Origin: Legionella sp. PC997
Lineage (GTDB): Bacteria > Pseudomonadota > Gammaproteobacteria > Legionellales > Legionellaceae
Direction of reading: 5' to 3'
DNA length: 64,000 nucleotides
Assembly: GCF_014109825.1 (NCBI RefSeq)
Contig: NZ_CP059576.1
Coordinates: forward strand, 1,638,001 to 1,702,000
Positions 1 through 8,634 of the stretch are shown piece after piece. How positions within the stretch are numbered: the first letter of the stretch is position 1; the number at the start of each line of letters is the position of its first letter. Below the pieces are notes generated by a model. The model was not told where the DNA came from, made no database searches, and saw only the letters and a list, made by a program, of their open reading frames with translations. A program made the position numbers and the translations under genes.

Positions 1-53
1 TTCAATATTCTGCAGGGCGTTATCTAACATTTCAACAACTAGCGCAAAAAATG

Positions 54-82
54 TTTCTTTGGCTGGTCTTCTAGAGTATAAT
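54..82 (+). promoter_or_regulatory. Candidate sigma-70 promoter for the small lipoprotein gene
   Basis: A perfect TATAAT lies at 77-82, about 30 bases before the chosen start codon at 114. The hexamer 17 bases upstream, TTTCTT at 54-59, is a poor -35 match, so only the -10 element is convincing. Transcription from here would leave a leader of roughly 25 bases containing the AAAGGAG ribosome binding site. Confidence 0.4.
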
Positions 83-113
83 GCGCCGAAATTTTATTCA
101 GAAAGGAGATTTA

Positions 114-557
114 ATGTTACAGAAGTGTATTTTAAAACTTGTGTGTGGCGTAATTGTATTAGTGAGTTTGTCATCTTGCGCTGTAGTAAAGGCGACTAAT
201 CAACCTGGAAAAAAAGATTTATCTGTTTTACGGCTTCATACACCTCGTTCTCATGTTATTGCAGAGTTGGGTAAGCCAGTGAATACTCAAATTCATAATG
301 GAAAAAGAACAGATATTTACAGTTTTGTACAAGGATATTCTAAGGGCAATAAAGCGGCTAGAGCAATTGGACATGGTGTAGCTGATGTTTTCACTTTAGG
401 TTTATGGGAAGTTGCGGGCACCCCTCTGGAAGGGATTGCAAATGGTCGCAATGTACAAGTAGAAGTAACCTACGGTAAGACCGATCATGTAGAAAAAGTT
501 AATTACATCAAAGGTCTTCCTAGCGACTATACTCAGACTAGACGATTACATCGTTAA
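114..557 (+). CDS. Small putative lipoprotein, function unknown
   Basis: The product is 147 residues. It starts with a basic stretch (MLQKC), a hydrophobic core and the lipobox LSSC near residues 19-22, so it should be lipidated and anchored in the inner or outer membrane. I chose the ATG at 114 because AAAGGAG sits just upstream; a longer frame opens at 81 but lacks such a site. The mature part contains VIAELGKPV, which recalls the beta-lactamase-inhibitor-like/SmpA-OmlA pattern of small outer-membrane lipoproteins. It also has a Gly/Ala-rich central stretch around GHGVADVFTLGLWEVAGTP that could be membrane-associated. No enzymatic motif is visible. It is followed by a hairpin at 577-615 and appears to be a single-gene unit. 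Function is unassigned. Confidence 0.8.
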   Translation: MLQKCILKLVCGVIVLVSLSSCAVVKATNQPGKKDLSVLRLHTPRSHVIAELGKPVNTQIHNGKRTDIYSFVQGYSKGNKAARAIGHGVADVFTLGLWEVAGTPLEGIANGRNVQVEVTYGKTDHVEKVNYIKGLPSDYTQTRRLHR

Positions 558-576
558 TTTCTTCCTTAAATTCACC

Positions 577-615
577 ATGCTACCAGGATAAATAAATTAC
601 TCATCCTGGTGGCAT
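577..615 (+). terminator. Hairpin after the lipoprotein gene
   Basis: A 13-pair stem (577-589 with 603-615, one G-T wobble) with a 13-base loop begins 20 bases after the stop codon. The run of T expected of an intrinsic terminator is weak, so it may instead only stabilise the mRNA end. Confidence 0.45.
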
Positions 616-663
616 AACATCTTTCAGCATTCAAATTGATAAGTTTAATTGTACGTTTGGTCA

Positions 664-1084
664 TCAGCTTGACGTAGGGTTTTTTTGATACCGTTTGGTG
701 AATTCATCATTGGAGGAAAAATTATCAAAATAACGTCTGAAATCATTAAACTCGTCTTCACATTTTATGCCAAATTTAATTTGTTAATTAATAGATTAAA
801 TTTAGATAGTTCATTATTCCATAATAGTCTATCCCATCAGGATTCATTAATTCTGATGCCTTATGCAATTCCAATAAAGATTTTTTCAAACTCTTAAGAG
901 GAGAATACCTAGGTTGCTAAAAGATGCAGCAAAAAAAAGCATTAATTTACATAATCCATAATATATTTAATATTTCCTTTTTGCTCATTTTAGTTCTTCA
1001 ATAATTAGAATCTCGTTACTAGAATCTAAGAAAGACGGCATTAAATTCTTAAGAAGGTTACTCGAGGAGAGGAGGATATTGGAA
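664..1084 (-). pseudogene. Decayed gene remnant with several frameshifts
   Basis: No intact gene lies here, but the minus strand shows successive protein-like fragments in shifting frames. The first runs from about 1084 to 986 and includes MPSFLDSSNEILIIEELK before a stop. Next come a short piece reading EQKGNIKYIMDYVN and a 34-codon piece starting SLKKSLLELHKASELMNPDG (about 890-790). The last is a 3' piece including CEDEFNDFRRYFDNF, ending at a TGA at 664-666. The hydrophilic, helix-rich composition resembles lineage-specific Legionella proteins, not random AT-rich DNA. The open frame runs upstream into the palindrome at 1086-1114, so the 5' part seems lost there. Family unknown; a search with the joined fragments would decide. 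Confidence 0.6.
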
Positions 1085-1085
1085 G

Positions 1086-1114
1086 AGCCTGGGTGTATCA
1101 CATTCACCCAGGCT
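1086..1114. repeat. Palindromic repeat, type A, at the 3' end of htrA
   Basis: AGCCTGGGTG at 1086-1095 is perfectly inverted at 1105-1114 around a 9-base loop. The same core occurs near 5581, 27175, 30853 and 62978. It lies 12 bases past the htrA stop and is followed on the minus strand by CTCTTCC, so it may also end htrA transcription. Confidence 0.7.
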
Positions 1115-1126
1115 AATGCAGAAGGT

Positions 1127-2518
1127 TTAAATAATCAATAAATACATGGCTCCGGGTCCACGTAATATTTGAACTAACAATTCTTGCTTTTTCTGTTGAG
1201 CAACTTGCTGTAGTGATTTAACGTCTTTAATAGGTGACTTATTTGCAGAGATAATGATGTCTCCGGGTCTTAAACCAGCACGCCATCCAGCACTTGTTTC
1301 TGAAGCCCCCACGACTTGTACACCAATGACATTACCATGAGGTGGTGTTTCTTGCTCAAAGTTTCTTAATGCAAGCCCATAAAGAAAAGGGTTTTCTGAT
1401 TGGAGTTTTTGTTCGTGTGATTTAATGTCAGTTACCACTGCATCAAGGGAGATTGTTTTGCCGTCACGGAGAACAACCATTTTAACATTAGAACCGACAC
1501 GTAAGAGGCTAATGGTTGTTTTTACCTGAGTTGCTTGGGTGATTTTTGTATTGTTAATTTGAGTAATAATATCACCTGATTTCAACCCAGCTCGTTCTGC
1601 GGGTGAATTTGGATTAACTTGTGATACCAATGCACCTTGGAAATCTTCGGGATATCCTAAAGAATGGGCAAGTTCAGGTGTCAAATGTTGAACAAATATA
1701 CCCATTAAGCCCCGATGAATTGAGCCGAACTTAATAATTTGTTGCGCTACATCTTTTGCCATATTAATGGGTATAGCAAAACCAATTCCGACATTACCGC
1801 CATAAGGAGAAAGAATTGCAGTATTAATTCCAATCAATTCTCCTTTTGTATTAACCAATGCACCCCCAGAGTTACCTGGATTAATTGCTGCATCAGTTTG
1901 AATAAAGTTTTCTACTCCCTCGATATTTAGGTCACTACGTTTTAATGCACTAACAATACCAAAGGTCGCAGACTGACTGTTACCAAAACTGTTTAAGCCG
2001 AAAGGGTTACCAATAGCAACTACAAAATCACCTACTTGTAATTGATCTGAATCCCCTATAGGCAATGATTTTAAGTTTGTTGCGCTGATTTTTAAGATAG
2101 CTAAGTCTGTTTCGCTATCACTACCAATCAGCTTCGCTTTTAAACGTCGACCATCTTGTAGCGTAATGGTAACAAGGTTCGCATTGCGAATTACATGATC
2201 GTTAGTAATAATAATTCCGTTTTGCGCGTCTACGATAACACCAGAGCCTATACTTTCAAATTTACGCCCTTTTTCAGGAGCAGTTTGATTAGGCTGTCTA
2301 CTATTCTGCGCTTCCTCATCATTGCCAGCAGAACCGGGTGACGTAGCATTAGGGGGTAAATAACCCTGTACCGCAACATTGACTATTGCAGGCATAATAT
2401 TTTTTAAGACCGGAGCTAAACTCGGTATAGGAGCGGGAGCTGCTTCGTTAGCCGCATAGGTGAATGTGGCTGTCAAAAGAAGCAGGGTACTTATAATGAA
2501 TTTGATATGTTTAATCAT
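1127..2518 (-). CDS. degQ: Periplasmic serine endoprotease, DegP/DegQ (HtrA) family
   Basis: The product is 463 residues. A signal peptide covers about residues 1-23 (basic start, hydrophobic core, TYAA). The trypsin-like domain carries the catalytic triad His108 (NDHV), Asp138 (ETDLAIL) and Ser217 (GNSGGA). Two PDZ domains follow, at about 265-355 and 375-455. Length and architecture match DegP/DegQ proteases, which degrade or refold misfolded envelope proteins. I prefer the ATG at 2518, with CAGGA upstream, over the ATG at 2542, which would overlap the upstream gene. It is the last gene of a minus-strand run (miaB, rluD, pgeF, htrA), starting 4 bases after pgeF ends. DegP and DegQ cannot be told apart with certainty from sequence alone; the short loop region argues for DegQ. 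Confidence 0.93.
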   Translation of the reverse strand: MIKHIKFIISTLLLLTATFTYAANEAAPAPIPSLAPVLKNIMPAIVNVAVQGYLPPNATSPGSAGNDEEAQNSRQPNQTAPEKGRKFESIGSGVIVDAQNGIIITNDHVIRNANLVTITLQDGRRLKAKLIGSDSETDLAILKISATNLKSLPIGDSDQLQVGDFVVAIGNPFGLNSFGNSQSATFGIVSALKRSDLNIEGVENFIQTDAAINPGNSGGALVNTKGELIGINTAILSPYGGNVGIGFAIPINMAKDVAQQIIKFGSIHRGLMGIFVQHLTPELAHSLGYPEDFQGALVSQVNPNSPAERAGLKSGDIITQINNTKITQATQVKTTISLLRVGSNVKMVVLRDGKTISLDAVVTDIKSHEQKLQSENPFLYGLALRNFEQETPPHGNVIGVQVVGASETSAGWRAGLRPGDIIISANKSPIKDVKSLQQVAQQKKQELLVQILRGPGAMYLLII

Positions 2519-2522
2519 ATTA

Positions 2523-3260
2523 TTAGTCCTGAGGTTGATCATTAAACCAGATTAAGGTAGCTATTCTACCTGTTTGTGACGTTCTTCGATAGGAATACAA
2601 CTCATTTTTTAACTCAAAAGTACATAAACCAGACTGATAAACCGCTTTAATCCCTTTAGAGATCAGCACAATTTCAGCAATTAGAGGTAAATTAGCCAGC
2701 CATTTTCCGTTAGCAGGTTTAAAAGCTTGCTTACTTAAAGGGTAATGGTTGGTAAATGTTTGGTATACCTCCTCCCCAATTTCATAACACTTTTGACAAA
2801 TTGATGGCCCTATCCAAGCCAATACATCAGATGGAGTGCTCTTCATTTTATCAAGTGTATTTTCAACAATACCTTGAGCCAGGCCTTTCCAGCCTGCATG
2901 AATTGCTGCAATCTCAGTGCCTTGCACATTAGAAAGCATAATAGGAAGGCAATCGGCAGTAAGGATCACTAAAGGGAATTTTGCTGAACGAGTTATGGAG
3001 GCATCTGCATTTCTATTGGAGTCGTCTTCAACAATAATACAGCGAGTGCTATGAGTTTGGGATAACCACTGAGGTTCACCTGGAAGATGTAACATCTCCA
3101 CAAGTTGTTGTCTATTTTTTAGCACATGGTCCTCACGATCCCCCACACCCAACCCCATGTTATTGCTGTCATAAGGAGCTTGGCTATATCCTGATAAACG
3201 TGTTGTACTCAAAGCCATGACATTTTTTGGCGCTGGCCAATTTGCTAAGTTAGTCTTCAT
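2523..3260 (-). CDS. pgeF: YfiH/PgeF family protein (multicopper polyphenol oxidase fold)
   Basis: The product is 245 residues. The conserved metal-site motifs of the family are present: QTH (His70), TADCLP (Cys104) and HAGWKG (His121). Members were first called laccase-like. Family knowledge links them to purine nucleoside phosphorylase/deaminase activity (as in LACC1), and E. coli PgeF to editing misincorporated amino acids in peptidoglycan precursors. The protein is cytoplasmic, with no signal peptide. I start at the ATG at 3260, where the conserved domain begins; the longer frame at 3299 would extend far into rluD. This start still overlaps the end of rluD by 11 bases, which suggests translational coupling. 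Confidence 0.9.
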   Translation of the reverse strand: MKTNLANWPAPKNVMALSTTRLSGYSQAPYDSNNMGLGVGDREDHVLKNRQQLVEMLHLPGEPQWLSQTHSTRCIIVEDDSNRNADASITRSAKFPLVILTADCLPIMLSNVQGTEIAAIHAGWKGLAQGIVENTLDKMKSTPSDVLAWIGPSICQKCYEIGEEVYQTFTNHYPLSKQAFKPANGKWLANLPLIAEIVLISKGIKAVYQSGLCTFELKNELYSYRRTSQTGRIATLIWFNDQPQD

Positions 3261-4215
3261 AATGCGCGTCCAATGTGTTAAGAAGAAGGGTAAAATCATC
3301 AGGCAGGGGAGCCTTAAACGTCAACTCATTTTCCGTTTTGGGATGATAAAATGAGAGTGTGGCAGCATGCAGGGCTTGTCTTTTAAAATCTTGGAGTAGG
3401 GTACGTAACTCTTCGGTGGCATGAGTTGGAAATCGCATACGACCACCATACAATGGATCACCGACTACGGGGTGGTGGATGTAAGCTAAATGAACTCTTA
3501 TTTGATGGGTTCGCCCAGTCATTAAATTGACGTCTAATAAAGTAAAATCCTGATATTGTTTTTTTACCGAATAATGGGTGATGGCTTGTCGTCCTTGCTC
3601 CTGAACAGCCATTTTTAATCGATTTCTTGGGTGTCGTCCAAAACCAGTATCAATTGTCCCGCCAGAAATAATATGACCTTGGACTAAAGTAACATAATGA
3701 CGCTGAATTTCGCGAGCTTGCATTTGTCGTATTAAAGAGGTATGTGCTGGTAAAGTTTTTGCTACGACCAATAAACCTGTTGTATCTTTATCTAATCGAT
3801 GAATAATGCCCGCCCTCGGTAAATGGTGTAAGGTGGGGGCATGATGCAGCAGAGCATTCACTAAGGTATGCTCTCTATTCCCAGCTCCAGGATGAACTAC
3901 CATATTTTCTGGTTTATTGAGTACTAAAAGCTCTTCGTCCTCATAAACTATATTTAAAGGAATTTCTTCGGCCGCACATTGATTAAAATCCTGCTCCGTA
4001 AAGGTAAAATCAACGTTAATTTCAATCACATCGCCATCTAAAACCTTGTCTTTGGGTTTGCATGGTCTTTGATTGAGTATTATTGTTCCGCTTTTAATCC
4101 AATTACTGAGTTGCGAACGAGAGTAATCTGGAAGTAGATGCGCGAGCACACTGTCAATTCTTTGATTGTGATACTCGCGAGGTACAGTTAATTGTTTATG
4201 AATATGTTCTATCAT
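3250..4215 (-). CDS. rluD: 23S rRNA pseudouridine(1911/1915/1917) synthase RluD
   Basis: The product is 321 residues. An S4 RNA-binding domain occupies about residues 15-75. The catalytic domain follows with the RluA-family signature HRLDKDTTG at 139-147, where Asp142 is the catalytic residue. RluD modifies three uridines in helix 69 of 23S rRNA and is needed for normal ribosome assembly. The ATG at 4215 shares one base with the TGA stop of miaB; an in-frame TTG just before it is not needed. The C-terminus overlaps pgeF, an arrangement common in gammaproteobacteria. RluA or RluC are possible paralogues, but length and the rluD-pgeF pairing favour RluD. Confidence 0.93.
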   Translation of the reverse strand: MIEHIHKQLTVPREYHNQRIDSVLAHLLPDYSRSQLSNWIKSGTIILNQRPCKPKDKVLDGDVIEINVDFTFTEQDFNQCAAEEIPLNIVYEDEELLVLNKPENMVVHPGAGNREHTLVNALLHHAPTLHHLPRAGIIHRLDKDTTGLLVVAKTLPAHTSLIRQMQAREIQRHYVTLVQGHIISGGTIDTGFGRHPRNRLKMAVQEQGRQAITHYSVKKQYQDFTLLDVNLMTGRTHQIRVHLAYIHHPVVGDPLYGGRMRFPTHATEELRTLLQDFKRQALHAATLSFYHPKTENELTFKAPLPDDFTLLLNTLDAHYED

Positions 4216-5558
4216 CAAATCGTTTCAGTCTCAACTGCGGTGAGACGACCTCGTAAGGAGTTAGGTAATGCCTCACTGATTTGGACATCAACAAATTGCC
4301 CTATTAAATGAGCTGGACCGTCAAAATTTACCACTCGATTGCATTCGGTACGACCCGAAAGTTGTTGAGAGTCTTTTTTAGCATGACCGGTAACTAATAT
4401 TTTCTGAATGCTGCCAGTCATTGACTGACTGTAACGAGATGCTTGTAATAGCAGTCTATTTTGTAAGATCTGTAATCTTTGTTTTTTTACCTCGAGAGGG
4501 GTGTCATCGGGTAAATTCGCTGCAGGGGTACCTGGTCTTGGACTGTAAATAAAACTAAAGGAGGTATCAAACCCTATTTCATGAACTAAATCCATGGTGT
4601 CCTGAAAATCTTTATCTGTTTCACCTGGAAAACCAACAATAATATCCGTAGATAAACGAATATCTGGGCGTACTTTACGCAGTTTTCTAATCTTGGATTT
4701 GAATTCTAATGCCGTATACCCTCGCTTCATTAGACCTAAAATACGGTCAGAACCGCTTTGTACCGGTAAATGTAGATGATTTGCTAATTCAGGTACTTCT
4801 GCATAGGCATTAATTAAATTATCTGAGAATGCCAAAGGGTGCGATGTTGTAAAACGGATTCTACCTATTCCTTCTATGGCAGCAAGATAATGAATTAAAA
4901 GGGCCAAATCGGCGATATCACCCTGTTCCATTTTCCCACGATAATCGTTAACGTTTTGTCCTAATAAATTGATTTCTCTGACGCCTTGAGTTGCTAATTG
5001 ATAACACTCAGCAAGCACATCATCGAATGGACGGCTAATCTCCGTACCCCGTGTATAGGGTACAACACAGAAACTACAGTATTTGCTACAGCCTTCCATT
5101 ATCGAAACAAATGCAGTGGGTCCTTCAGCTTTGGGTGCTGGTAAATGATCAAACTTTTCGATTTCAGGGAAACTGATATCAACAACAGGCTTTTTCTTTT
5201 CCATTCGTTGGTTTAGTAATGCTGGAAGTCGATGTAAGGTTTGTGGACCAAACACGATATCAACAAAAGGTGCACGTTTAATAATATCTTCACCTTCTTG
5301 GCTAGCAACACAACCACCTACACCTATAACCACATGGGGATTTTTAGCTTTATATTCTCGCCATTGACCTAATTGAGAAAAGACCTTCTCTTGTGCTTTT
5401 TCACGAATAGAACAGGTGTTGAGCAATATTACATCGGCTTCTTCAACACGTTCAGTTTTGACTAAGCCATGTGATTGCAACAAAACTTCTGCCATTTTAG
5501 TTGAATCATATTCATTCATCTGGCAGCCGTTGGTTTTGATGTATAATTTTTTAGCCAT
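4215..5558 (-). CDS. miaB: tRNA-2-methylthio-N6-dimethylallyladenosine synthase MiaB
   Basis: The product is 447 residues, normal for the family. The UPF0004 domain has its three cysteines at 12 (NGCQMN), 49 (NTCSIR) and 83 (GGCVAS). The radical-SAM CxxxCxxC cluster follows at 157, 161 and 164, and a TRAM domain closes the protein. Both sets of cysteines hold 4Fe-4S clusters. The enzyme adds a methylthio group to i6A37 of tRNAs reading UNN codons. It leads the minus-strand run miaB-rluD-pgeF-htrA and overlaps rluD by one base, so the modification genes for tRNA and rRNA are likely co-transcribed. Confidence 0.96.
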   Translation of the reverse strand: MAKKLYIKTNGCQMNEYDSTKMAEVLLQSHGLVKTERVEEADVILLNTCSIREKAQEKVFSQLGQWREYKAKNPHVVIGVGGCVASQEGEDIIKRAPFVDIVFGPQTLHRLPALLNQRMEKKKPVVDISFPEIEKFDHLPAPKAEGPTAFVSIMEGCSKYCSFCVVPYTRGTEISRPFDDVLAECYQLATQGVREINLLGQNVNDYRGKMEQGDIADLALLIHYLAAIEGIGRIRFTTSHPLAFSDNLINAYAEVPELANHLHLPVQSGSDRILGLMKRGYTALEFKSKIRKLRKVRPDIRLSTDIIVGFPGETDKDFQDTMDLVHEIGFDTSFSFIYSPRPGTPAANLPDDTPLEVKKQRLQILQNRLLLQASRYSQSMTGSIQKILVTGHAKKDSQQLSGRTECNRVVNFDGPAHLIGQFVDVQISEALPNSLRGRLTAVETETI

Positions 5559-5580
5559 ATCAAATCTACTTTAAAAACGT

Positions 5581-5635
5581 GCCTGAGTGAAGGGCGCAAT
5601 CCGTGACAGGGGACGCGGGTTCCATTCACCCAGGC
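5581..5635. repeat. Palindromic repeat, type A, between miaB and the MFS gene
   Basis: GCCTGAGTGA at 5581-5590 pairs with TCACCCAGGC at 5626-5635 (one wobble). The interior is GC-rich and includes GGGGACGCGGGT. The outer arms share the core of the other type A repeats. It lies downstream of the MFS stop's end of the gap and upstream of miaB, in the only gap in this run. Confidence 0.55.
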
Positions 5636-5667
5636 TACTATATTCTAGGAAGTTCCGTATTATTTCA

Positions 5668-6966
5668 TTAATGTACACTTTGGCAATAAGTTTCTTTAAT
5701 TTTCGGTAAAATAATTAAGGCAACGAGCATTCCTAGCGGGAGAATCGCTAGTCCTGTATGATAAGCCTCCAAGGGATAAACTCTAACATTTCCATTCATT
5801 TCACCTTGCCACATCTTGTCAAGAATATAACCAATGAGCGGTTGTGCAATTGCTATACCTACCATGTTCATCATGTTCATAAAGCTTAAACCTGTAGCAA
5901 CATATTTTTTATTACATAATTCTTTGGCCACGGTAAATGCAGGTAAAAACCCCGCTGAAAAAATACCAAATGCAAATAATAAAAGTTCCATATAAATTGC
6001 GGTACTAATTGGAACAAAAATAAAGAGTAGAGAGCATATAAGTGCGCCAATACATCCAATGTACATAGGTGGTTTGCGCAATCCAATACGATTGGAAAGT
6101 ATTCCCCATAAGGGGCTAGCAATTGCCCAGCCAATGAAAACTAGCGAAATATAGTTTGCCGCAGTCGTCTTAGTAATCATCATTTTATTTATCAAAAAAG
6201 GGACTCCCCAGAGGCCACAAAAAACTGGAGTTGCCATATACATCAGACCGCCATAGCATGCCACTAACCAAAGTTGTTTATTCTTCATCAGAGCTAATAA
6301 GCTGGGAATGAGATGTTCTTCTTCAATAGGATGATGTGAGTGAACTATTTCGTGATTTTTAGGAGTATCTTTGGCTATAACAATAAGTAAGACTGCAAGA
6401 ATAAGTCCAATAGTACCCATAATGAGCATACTGTGGCGCCATCCAAAATTCTCAATTAATAAAGCAAGAGGCGCTTCTCCACCAATAGCTCCGAGCATCC
6501 CTATTGTGACCATGAGACCAGTAAGTAAGGCAAAACGTTGAGCTGGAAACCAATTCGCTGCAAGTTTCATAGTGCCTACCGCGGCAAATGCGGAGCCAAA
6601 GCCTATCATCAAACGAGCCACACAGGCCATAAAAAAATTATCCGTCATTCCAAATGCAATAGTACTTACCGCACATACAACTGTTGCCAAAGTAAGCAAC
6701 CGATGGGGCCCAAAATAATCCATTAATACCCCGCCCGGTAATTGCATGGCCGCATAAGAATAAAAATAGACACCGGATAAAATTCCTAATGTTTGGCTGG
6801 TAACTGAGAAATCCCTCATCAATTCGTTACTCATAACGCTAGGTGAAACTTGTAAAAGACATTCGTAAAAATAAAATAAGCAACCTAAGCCCCATACCAT
6901 CCAAGGCATTATTGATTGTATCCCAAAATTTGCTACTGATGCGGACCGTGTATTGTAGTGTGCCAT
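5668..6966 (-). CDS. Major facilitator superfamily transporter
   Basis: The product is 432 residues with about 12 predicted membrane segments and a central hydrophilic loop rich in His/Glu (HSHHPIEEEH) near residues 203-213. The loop after segment 2 reads GGVLMDYFGPHRLL, a recognisable variant of the MFS GxxxDRxGRR motif. The substrate cannot be read from the sequence. Legionella encode many such carriers, including Pht-type transporters for amino acids and other host nutrients, but I see nothing that ties this one to a substrate. The ATG at 6966 is the first start and gives the expected short cytosolic N-terminus before segment 1. It stands alone, with its promoter presumably in the 370-base gap upstream. 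Confidence 0.88.
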   Translation of the reverse strand: MAHYNTRSASVANFGIQSIMPWMVWGLGCLFYFYECLLQVSPSVMSNELMRDFSVTSQTLGILSGVYFYSYAAMQLPGGVLMDYFGPHRLLTLATVVCAVSTIAFGMTDNFFMACVARLMIGFGSAFAAVGTMKLAANWFPAQRFALLTGLMVTIGMLGAIGGEAPLALLIENFGWRHSMLIMGTIGLILAVLLIVIAKDTPKNHEIVHSHHPIEEEHLIPSLLALMKNKQLWLVACYGGLMYMATPVFCGLWGVPFLINKMMITKTTAANYISLVFIGWAIASPLWGILSNRIGLRKPPMYIGCIGALICSLLFIFVPISTAIYMELLLFAFGIFSAGFLPAFTVAKELCNKKYVATGLSFMNMMNMVGIAIAQPLIGYILDKMWQGEMNGNVRVYPLEAYHTGLAILPLGMLVALIILPKIKETYCQSVH

Positions 6967-7336
6967 TCTTTTATCATTCTCCAGATTTATCTATACGAAG
7001 TTGACTTTATGTTCTCTTGGGGCCATAAGATATCAGTATCATGTTGACCAGCCATCCTGGCATTCTTCAATTAATTCTCGTTGTAGTCCTTTTTACAACG
7101 GAACTTCTTTTTAGACTAATATCCACCTAAACTTCACTGTACGAACATATGAAGTATGTGTTTATTTTGAATAAAAACTGGAAAATACTTCGTAGATCAG
7201 ATTGTTAAATCTCACTTCGCATATAAAACAGTTTTTTAAATCAAAAAGTCAACCGGCAACGTTATCACAGAAATATGCAAATTTCACCATGTAAAATATT
7301 AACATTTTGTTCAGTATTTGTCTATTTGTCGTTTGA
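6967..7336. other. Intergenic region without a recognised gene
   Basis: This 370-base AT-rich gap holds the presumed promoter region of the MFS transporter and the 3' end of the L,D-transpeptidase unit. I see no open frame with coding character, no clear hairpin terminator and no copy of the palindromic repeats. Confidence 0.5.
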
Positions 7337-8056
7337 TTAATCAGCGGAGTCTACAACTACTCGAGTTCCTTTCATACCATCACCGGGAAGATCCACAAAT
7401 TCTTCGTTAAGCCAACGTGCGTCCTCAATAAACATTCTGACACAACCATGGCTGGCTCTGTATCCAGGGACTTCATAACTACCATGGAGTGCATAGCCTC
7501 TGAAGAAATGCATACAATAAGGCATTAATGCTCCACCATCATTCCCGTCAGATCTTCTAGGAAAAACAGTGGAAACACAGTCTATGTCTTGTTTGCGAAT
7601 AACACGAAAAGAACCTGTGGGAGTACTACATCCCCCTATAACCCCGGTGCACTTTCCTATTCCTGCGGAAATAGGCCCCCACCAGAGTAGTTCCCCATCT
7701 TGATCATAGGCAGCCCAGGCTAATTTTTTTTGACTTACATAAATTGTTTTTTCTCCTTCGGAGTCAATATACCTAGGGAAGGGGGAAACATCATAGATAG
7801 TTAATCGATCGATATTTTTGGGCACAGCAATAGTCATCCCTGGACGTAATGAGACATTCATACGATTGATTCGCCGTACCATATCTCGTTCTTCAGCATT
7901 AGGAAACAACTTCTCCCAGTCCTCTCCATTTTTAACTTTCATACAAAAATAATCAGGTGAGTTACATAAAGTTTCACCGTATCGCGTATAGGCGAGAGCA
8001 AGTTGACTCATTGACCATAAACAAATAGATACTGTCATTGATATCATAAGTTTCAT
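7337..8056 (-). CDS. L,D-transpeptidase (YkuD domain), EnhA-like
   Basis: The product is 239 residues. A signal peptide is likely at about 1-22 (hydrophobic, ending LALA). A LysM-like or linker region follows, then the YkuD catalytic domain with HGSYEVPGYRASHGCVRM: His191, Ser202, His203, Gly204 and catalytic Cys205. Such enzymes form 3-3 peptidoglycan cross-links or attach proteins to the wall. In Legionella this family is annotated as enhanced entry protein EnhA, from its link to host-cell entry. I use the ATG at 8056 with GAGAT upstream; the TTG at 8068 is less likely. There are extra cysteine pairs (31/38, 136/143, 160/181), so disulfide bonding in the periplasm is probable. Confidence 0.88.
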   Translation of the reverse strand: MKLMISMTVSICLWSMSQLALAYTRYGETLCNSPDYFCMKVKNGEDWEKLFPNAEERDMVRRINRMNVSLRPGMTIAVPKNIDRLTIYDVSPFPRYIDSEGEKTIYVSQKKLAWAAYDQDGELLWWGPISAGIGKCTGVIGGCSTPTGSFRVIRKQDIDCVSTVFPRRSDGNDGGALMPYCMHFFRGYALHGSYEVPGYRASHGCVRMFIEDARWLNEEFVDLPGDGMKGTRVVVDSAD

Positions 8057-8214
8057 AAATGATCTCAATTTAAGCTGTTGTACTCTCTATAGCGACACTT
8101 TAAAAAATAACTTTAAAATTATATGAGTTACTAATAAAGGTACCACATGAGAATAAATTCCTGGGTTACTCTATTAGAAATATAATAAAGTACAAGAATA
8201 TAAAATTAAGAGGT

Positions 8215-8622
8215 TTACTCCTCGGACTCTGGATGGCCAGGAGAAACTTTTTGCCAAGCTTCGTGCACTTGAGCCAGCAATGAATTGGATTGAGATAATA
8301 GTTCCTTGTCATTATTAAGATTGGCTTTTAAGAGCAAGTATTCAATATGCATGTATATTTGGAGTAAGTTCTCTGCTATTTCACCGCCGTGTTCATGATT
8401 TAGACTAGTTTTTAAACCTTCAATAATACTGAGTGCTTTACTAATATGTTCCCCCTTTTGTTGAACTTCACTACGATCAATATTACCTTGAGCAGTCGCA
8501 ATATGTGTTCGTGCTCCTTGTAATAATAAATTAATTAATTCATGAGGGGAGGCTGCATCAATACGAGTTTGTAATTCAATAGTCTTATATTGATTTATAA
8601 CTTGTTGATTAGAATTTTTCAT
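8215..8622 (-). CDS. fliS: Flagellin export chaperone FliS
   Basis: The product is 135 residues, normal for FliS, and almost all helical, with the typical ASPHELINLLLQGARTHIATA segment at about residues 22-42. FliS binds the C-terminal helices of newly made flagellin in the cytosol and keeps it unfolded for export. It follows fliD by 12 bases in the order flaA-flaG-fliD-fliS. I start at the ATG at 8622; the frame also has a TTG directly before it. Confidence 0.92.
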   Translation of the reverse strand: MKNSNQQVINQYKTIELQTRIDAASPHELINLLLQGARTHIATAQGNIDRSEVQQKGEHISKALSIIEGLKTSLNHEHGGEIAENLLQIYMHIEYLLLKANLNNDKELLSQSNSLLAQVHEAWQKVSPGHPESEE

Positions 8623-8634
8623 CAATTTGCTCCA

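Noticed and set aside
685-897. Plus-strand open frame of 70 codons
   Set aside because: It starts with TTG, has no supporting ribosome site and lies antisense to the protein-like fragments of the pseudogene on the other strand.
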